DNA from: Sebastes aleutianus
Lineage: Eukaryota > Chordata > Actinopteri > Perciformes > Sebastidae
NCBI GenBank assembly: GCA_916700875.1
Contig: CAKAKS010000062.1
Span: forward strand, 1,249,009-1,313,008
Direction: 5' to 3'
DNA length: 64,000 bases
How positions within the stretch are numbered: the stretch's first letter is position 1; every line of letters begins with the position of its first letter. Shown here one piece after another: positions 58,577-64,000 of this stretch. The notes under the pieces were generated by a model. That model was not told the origin of the DNA. It did no database searches and saw only the letters and a program-made list of their open reading frames with translations. The translations under genes and the position numbers were made by a program.

Positions 58577-59957
58577 GGTGACTTCTGACGGACACAGAGA
58601 CAAACACATGTTGAATAGAGACCGAGAATAGAGTGTCCGATAATTGGCCTACACACATCTAAGCAGACTGGAACATGCAGCTGCATGAGAAAAAACGGGA
58701 AGGAAAAAAGAAGCGCACTTTGCGCCGATGCAATAAAAAATAAATTTCAAAATAAAGGCTGGTATTTTAAAATGAATGCAGAACCTTTTTTTTTTAGTTA
58801 CGGTAAATTCAAACAGCATGTAAAATATAACTCAATGTAACTTAATGTAATACATCTATTTCTCTGGATGGGATATTTTACTTTGCAAACACACAACGTG
58901 GTCGGAGTCTATTTGCAACAAAAATAAATTGGACTGGTTTAAACCAGAACACACAGAAAATAAAATGCAACTTTTCATGGAGTGAGTGTGCAAAATAATA
59001 ATTTTTTTTTTTTTGCACGAGCCTGTAATAATAACTCCAACTCCACGTCATCAGCGTGAGCGGTCCTGCAGGAATATAGCTCACAAAAAAAACATTTGTC
59101 AAGATGGAATATATCAAAACACAAACACCTAATGCGGAATAAAGAGGGACTAAAGAGGACTTACCACTAAGGCATTGTTTAGAAGGTGAGTAGGGTAATA
59201 CTTTAGTGTTGAGAGGGTGTTAAGAGGCGAGGAGAGCAGGGGTCAGCGTCCAGGCGGGCAGAGGTAGGGTGGGGGGGGGGCAGAGGGAAGGAATCAGTTA
59301 AAATGTCGAACCAGTGAAAACAGTCTGAGATTAAAACATCACGAGCTGCACAGTACAACTACCGAACACATTGAAAAATGCAATGAAACAAGAAAAAAAG
59401 GCTTTTGAAGGCTGCAGATTTATGCTGCGTCATTGTGGCCCGCATGGGCACGCACACTTTGGAGTTAAAGAAAGCAACAAAAACGGAACAAATAAAGTCA
59501 AATAAATTGGATATTAAAAAAATTACAAAAGAAAATGATGCCAGAAAATTGTAATATATGTGTTATGGGTTTCGAATGTATTTAAAAAAAATGAATGTGA
59601 AATTAAAAAATATGAGACAGTGAAGTGAAAGTGGCTCCCACCTCTCTGCACAAACCTATATGCTACATTCAAAAATGCCTAAATATAGATGTGATTTTTT
59701 ATCTCTGAACTATAATGAACATGAAAAACACACCAGAAGTCTCAAACACTCTCTCTCACACACACACACACACACACATTTGCTTCCATAACGCACCGTC
59801 CGTCCGTCACATCCCAGCAGCAAGGCTCTTTTTTTAATCAGTTAATAATTCATTCGATTGTTTACAATTGTTGCCATATCCGAGGTCCAAGCTCGAATTT
59901 TTAATTATTAACAGCAATTAAATAAACAAAATGTGCCTATCCGTCTGCAGACGGAGC

Positions 59958-59964
<7 letters not shown>

Positions 59965-60017
<53 letters not shown>
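59965..60017 (+). repeat. (TG)26 microsatellite
   Basis: A pure TG tract followed by a short GAGAGAGA. Confidence 0.97.
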
Positions 60018-60018
<1 letters not shown>

Positions 60019-61699
60019 ACAGAGAGAGAGATGGTGTTTTTGTACGGAGATGGAAGTTGTTTCTTCTCTGCACATAAGGTACAAAATGTTTAAGAAATGA
60101 CAAGAATATGATATCCCTGCATATGCCAATAACACCCTGCGAGTTGCCATCATGTGCAACATGTGTACTGCATTACACTGTATGAGCTTCTGCTGCCAAT
60201 TAGTCTGAACTGAGGGAAATTTATGTAGCTGAATAAAAGCTGCTTTTGTTCAGAGATGATCTGCTGTGAAAGACATTTTTTATCAATTACAGATAAAGTC
60301 ATCATCTCTAAAAAGAAAAGGCCTGTGTGGACAACTCTGAGCTGAGAGCTGTTTTCAATATGAAATCTACAAGTAAGCCATTTTACACACACATATACCC
60401 TCTTCTATAAGCATCATTTAATCTGCTTCTATTTTCTGCCTAAGTCACTTTCACCCTCTTGAGTCTTGAGTCAACACACTAAGTAGCCAATAATAGTTCC
60501 CTCAATAAAATGAAGAATTAAGGGAAAATAATAGTAAAAGTCTCCTCTCCCTCTCTGGTGTCAGCAACATTATGATCCTGATGTTTCTAAATGGAAAGCA
60601 GACAGGACTTGTGCCTGCACGAGAGGAGCCGAGAACTTCCTCTGGTAGCAGTCGTCCCATCAACTCTTTTAATAAAAGCACTGTAAAAACCAGGACTGAA
60701 TTACACATCAAACAGTGCACTGTCAGACGAAGCCAATGAGGGATAAACAAGTCTGCTTTATAAGAGTTGAGGCTTCCAGCAGCTGTGTGTAACGTGGGCA
60801 GGTTGCTGCCACCGGTTGGCTTCATAAAGGAAACCTTCAAAATGTTGAAAAAGAGAGACTTTGTCTGAGGTTTTTTAAATTTAGGATTTTATTTAGACGA
60901 CTACTGACAAGTGTATAATAGATGTAGATTAATAGTGTGAAAGGGATTGTTAGATTTTTACATTGTGAAATGTAACATAGTTGTACGGCTGTGCTTTGTA
61001 TAAAGCTGCACCAACGCTGCAAGAAAAAGTTCTGCAAGCAGCGTTCTATTTCTCTGTTCATTCTCTCTTTCTGCTGTGGACGTGGTATTTTTAGGCTGAT
61101 AGTAATGATAGAAAAATTAAGGGTTTTTTATACTATTTAAGCAGAGCAAATAAAAACAGTTAAAGTGTGAAAAGCAATTCAAATTGGTCAAAATGTAACA
61201 TATATTTCAGATGCCTCCCACCTGAAGAGACTCATTTCACCACATTGTATCACACTAAAAAATCAAAAAACAGCTACTCAACAATCAGTGGAGGGATTTT
61301 ATCCTGACACTCATCTGTTCCTACACAACATCAACAGCAACAAAGTAACAAATAGCCTGCTAAATGTAATGTTGGAGAAATCATTTCTAAAAAAAACTGG
61401 CAGCACTTTTTAAATATGAACAGCTTGGAAAAGTGTTTAAGATGTTAGAGGAAGCGATTTTATTTTGAAAAAAAACGGTGACATTTATTTTGTAAAGTTT
61501 GTCCAAATGAACTGTTAACAGCTTCTACACTCACAGCTCATGGGGGTTTAGAAAAAGACTGAAATATAAAATCAATGTAGTTCCTGTTTAACTATGTACG
61601 CACGTGTTGCGTTCAAGTGCAACAAACTTGTAAACTAGTGCAGCAAAGATCCAGAAGAAATACTATCAGAAGATGCAGAGTGTCTTCACGGTTTATAAT

Positions 61700-62560
61700 C
61701 ACACACATACACACGCACGCACGCGCGCGTCACACACAGGCACACGCACACCAGCTCCAATGTGTCGCCTGTCCCGGTCTGAGCTCCACATGAGAGAGAG
61801 CAGCCCCTGAAGGCGGCGGTGTGCGCCCTGCCCTCCTCTCTCCTGCCTCTCCTCTCCTCTCCTCTCCTCTCCTCTCTCCGGGCCAACAAAAAAAACACCC
61901 ATCGAACACTTGGAAAGAAACTCTTTAGAGCAGAGACATTCAAGTCCACATTCTGTCTGTCCCTCATGCTTTCACCCCCCTCCTCCTCTTCCTCCTCTTC
62001 CTCCTCCTGCAGGCTCACCCTCCTTCTTTTTTTTTTTATATGAAATACATTTCGGGAGAAGCGCCATTTTCTCTCCAGAACCCATGTGCGATGGAAAAGT
62101 TCCCCCGCGGCAGAACCGCGCTCAGGAGACGGGAGAGACGGGAGAGAGACGGGCCGAGCCGGGCCGAGCGGCGCGGAGTGGAGGAGGAAGTTTCACAGCG
62201 AGTCGCGGAGCAGAGAGACGCTCCGACACAACACAGAGAAACACACAGAAACACAGAGAAACACATAGAAACACATGGGAGAGAAGAGGCACAGGCTATA
62301 ATACTATAACACACACCCGGCGTCCCCCCCCCGACCCCACGGTACAAGACACCCAGACAGTGACAGAAGAGCAGAGCCGAGCGGAGCGGTTACCTGTGTG
62401 AGGCAGTACGGAGAGTACATGGTAACTCTAGAGAGCAGGACTGGAGAGCGTGTTGAAGTGTGATGATAGCTCGCTGTGGTGCTGCATTGCTAGCGCTCGC
62501 CGTCCTGTTAGTCTCACTCCATGCTGCTGCTGCTGCAGCGCTAAACCACCACTAACCCCG
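61700..62560 (-). promoter_or_regulatory. CpG-rich block around nfix exon 1
   Basis: This stretch is much richer in G+C and CpG than its AT-rich surroundings, for example 62096-62215 and 61715-61830. It contains exon 1 and the first part of intron 1. CpG-rich starts are usual for vertebrate developmental regulators. It also holds a CTCTCCTCTC tract at 61842-61876. The edges are estimated by eye. Confidence 0.65.
62394..62420 (-). CDS. nfix: nfix coding exon 1 (start codon, residues 1-9)
   Basis: The minus strand reads ATG followed by codons for MYSPYCLTQ, then a GTAAC splice donor at 62393-62389. This is the N-terminal peptide known for the main NFIX isoform; related NFI paralogues start with similar peptides (MYSPLCLTQ in NFIA). 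The coding part is 27 nt and ends in phase 0, which matches exon 2 starting with a whole GAT codon. The start has A at -3 (ACCATG), and an in-frame TAG lies upstream at 62492-62490, so there is no longer N-terminal reading frame on this exon. The exon sits in a CpG-rich block expected of a developmental transcription-factor promoter. Assignment rests on the peptide, the donor and the phase together; the intron to exon 2 is about 38.1 kb. Confidence 0.9.
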
Positions 62561-62720
62561 CCTAGAAAGTGAAAGCTTGCACAAACTTTCAGGGGAAAAA
62601 ACTTTGTCTCCCTCCCCTCTCTCCTCTCTCCTGTCTCCTCTCTCCTGTCTCCTGTCTCCTCTCTCCTCTCTCCTCTTTTTATCGCTCTCAACGAATCGTC
62701 CGAAAAGGCGGCATTTTAAT
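62421..62720 (-). promoter_or_regulatory. nfix 5'UTR and possible core promoter
   Basis: Upstream of the ATG on the minus strand lies a CAGCAGCAG-like stretch (62522-62540), then a polypurine tract (coding-strand sense) at 62598-62676. A CGATAAAAAG TATA-like sequence lies at 62684-62675. If that box is used, transcription would start near 62650. The start site is inferred; GC-rich NFI promoters may have scattered starts. Confidence 0.35.
62598..62676. repeat. polypyrimidine tract in nfix promoter
   Basis: The plus strand is almost entirely C and T, built from CTCTCCTGTCTC-like 7- to 14-bp units repeated about seven times. On the nfix coding strand this is purine-rich (GAGAGGAGACAGG). Such tracts can bind GAGA-type or Sp/Maz zinc-finger factors and can form triplex DNA. 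Confidence 0.75.
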
Positions 62721-63082
62721 CTACTTCCACGCACAGATTCATCAAAGTGCTGCTGTTGTTGCTGGCACAACTTTTCACTTTTTCAAATCTTTTTTTTAAT
62801 TATTATTAATATTATTATTAATATCCGATGGCTGTCCTGACCCCGCTGCGCGTGAGCCTGTACGGGCGTTTAACCCCGCGCGCCACTGCAGCTGATCTTT
62901 GACCTGGTATGATGTGCTTTAGTTGCGTTTAATGACCCGTCCGCTCCATGGTTATGGAATTGGAATTAGTGATCAGAGGGTGGATGAGTCGTGTTAGTTG
63001 CACTGCTGTTACATTTGGACTGGAAGGGAAACATGTAAACGCATCATCACAATAGATCCGAGTGGTGGAACGAATACGTATA

Positions 63083-63220
63083 CAATATATATATATATAT
63101 ATATAAAAATACATATATATATATATATAAAAATACATATATATATATAAATACATATATATATATATAAAAATACATATATATATATAAATACATATAT
63201 ATATATATATATATATATAT
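63083..63220. repeat. AT-rich satellite-like array
   Basis: Units of (TA)n followed by AAAAATACA or AAATACA repeat about five times. It leads directly into the palindrome at 63221. Confidence 0.85.
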
Positions 63221-63288
63221 TGACAGCCTTAATGTGTGTATATATATATCTATATATAGATATATATATATACACATTAAGGCTGTCA
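63221..63288. repeat. 68-bp near-perfect AT-rich palindrome
   Basis: The left arm 63221-63254 (TGACAGCCTTAATGTGTGTA, then TA repeats, CTATA) and the right arm 63255-63288 are inverse copies with 33 of 34 positions matching and no spacer. The outer bases TGACAGCC/GGCTGTCA are the terminal repeat of the GGGCTGTCAA family. Confidence 0.92.
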
Positions 63289-63317
63289 ATCGATTAATCG
63301 CACTTTAAACGTCCATA

Positions 63318-63449
63318 TAGGGCTTAACTGCCTTATCCATCCGAGTCTTCTGTACAACACAGTTGTAGAAGAAGGTAATAATACTGAATGAACATAGATA
63401 ATACAGAAGCAAATAAAGACAAATAAAGTAAATAAAAACAGGTATGAAA
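63318..63449. repeat. inverted duplicate of 53200-53332
   Basis: Apart from about four or five differences in 130 bp, this is the reverse complement of 53200-53332, for example GGCTTAACTGCCTTATCC here and GGATAAGGCAGTTAAGCC there. Together with copies 4 and 5 of the MITE family it makes an inverted duplication of at least 680 bp spaced about 10 kb apart. Confidence 0.88.
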
Positions 63450-63451
63450 TA

Positions 63452-64000
63452 GGGGCTGTCAATTTATTAAAATATTTAATCGCAATTATTATATTATATA
63501 TTATATCTGTTCGAAATGAACCTTAAAGGGAGATTTGTCAAGTATTTAATACTCTTTTCAACATGGGAGTGGGCAAATATGATTGCTTTATGCAAATGTA
63601 TGTATATATTTATTATTGTAAATCAATTAACAACACAAAACAATGACAGATATTGTCCAGAAACCCTCACAGGTACTGCATTTAGCATAAAACAATATGC
63701 TCAAATCATAACATGGCAAACTGCAGCCCAACAGGCAACAACAGCTGTCAGTGTGTCAGTGTGCTGACTTGACTATGACTTGCCCCAAACTGCATGTGAT
63801 TATCATAAAGTGGGCATGTCTGTAAAGGGGAGACTCGTGGGTACCCATAGAACCGATTTACATTCACTGATCTGGAGGTCAGAGGTAAAGGGACCCCTTT
63901 GAAAATGGACATGACAGTTTTTCCTCACCAACATTTAGCATAAGTTTGGATCATTATTTATCCTCCTTCGCGACAAGCTAGTATGATCTCTACGACCTAA
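63452..64000 (+). mobile_element. GGGCTGTCAA MITE family, copy 5 (cut by window edge)
   Basis: It starts GGGGCTGTCAATTTATT after TA and runs to the right edge. Its last bases GATCTCTACGACCTAA match the inverse of copy 4, which reads TTGTAGAGATCATG. Copies 1 and 3 differ there, so copies 4 and 5 are nearest relatives. Confidence 0.85.

Larger units (their letters stand above)
55879..61699. other. intron 1 nearest to exon 1, no gene seen
   Basis: It contains a CA tract (56147-56173), a possible conserved block (56560-56870), a (GAT)n (58538), AT-rich stretches (58700-59720), a G run (59268-59281) and TG tracts (59757-59778 as CA, 59965). Long AT-rich unique sequence follows (60040-61700). No coding exon seen. 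Confidence 0.5.
24255..62393 (-). other. nfix: nfix intron 1 (about 38.1 kb)
   Basis: The intron is bounded by the GTAAC donor after exon 1 (62393-62389) and the CAG acceptor before exon 2 (24257-24255). It joins phase 0 to phase 0. Much of it consists of transposon remains, microsatellites and AT-rich DNA, with scattered GC-rich unique blocks. No other convincing coding exon was found except the uncertain candidate at 24751-24894. Long introns with regulatory elements are typical of NFI genes, so the unique blocks are the natural place to look for enhancers. Confidence 0.88.

Noticed and set aside
62036..62401. Overlapping frames of 100-160 codons near exon 1
   Set aside because: They result from GC-rich, low-stop CpG-island sequence; none uses the nfix start or its splice donor.

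Overview
The window is eukaryotic and almost certainly from a teleost fish, probably a percomorph. It has no operons, gene density is very low, and it holds many CA/TG microsatellites and short terminal-inverted-repeat DNA transposons of types common in fish genomes. Only one protein-coding gene can be supported. It is nuclear factor I X (nfix), transcribed on the minus strand, so the window reads from right to left along the gene.

Gene layout. Coding exon 1 (62394-62420) encodes only MYSPYCLTQ and sits in a CpG-rich, pyrimidine-tract-rich promoter and 5'UTR block (about 61700-62720). Intron 1 runs for about 38.1 kb (62393 down to 24255). Exon 2 (23723-24254) is 532 bp and carries most of the NFI DNA-binding domain. 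The left 23.7 kb is the start of intron 2, and no further exon was found in it. The splice sites, phase (0 into exon 2, 1 out of it), exon length and residues all agree with a vertebrate NFI gene, and the residues favour the NFIX paralogue. A GC/GA-rich block at about 24630-26700, just upstream of exon 2, may hold an alternative promoter and first exon.

Non-coding content. The introns are packed with transposable-element remains, many nested. They include hAT-type elements with 8-bp target duplications (1359-2206, 4313-4835, 20688-21382), a MITE family with GGGCTGTCAA ends in five copies, and a family with AAGGGGACATATCA ends. There are large foldback elements (33915-34597, 51334-52136, 10131-10640) and a tRNA-derived SINE with a 17-bp target duplication (43291-43507). 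An element with TACACTCT ends contains nine 56-bp tandem units and a second nested element (54113-55878). A 28S rRNA fragment is fused to hAT transposase sequence (49658-50123). Simple repeats are common; four alternating CA/TG tracts lie within 1.4 kb downstream of the exon 2 donor.

Unusual structure. A nearly perfect 68-bp AT-rich palindrome lies 0.8 kb upstream of the nfix start codon. Beside it is an inverted duplicate (63318-64000) of an intron 1 segment (52576-53332). Several stretches without recognisable repeats look like candidate conserved regulatory DNA, but this cannot be proved without alignments. No novel multi-gene system was found; the more unusual items are the composite and nested repeats and the possible alternative nfix first exon.
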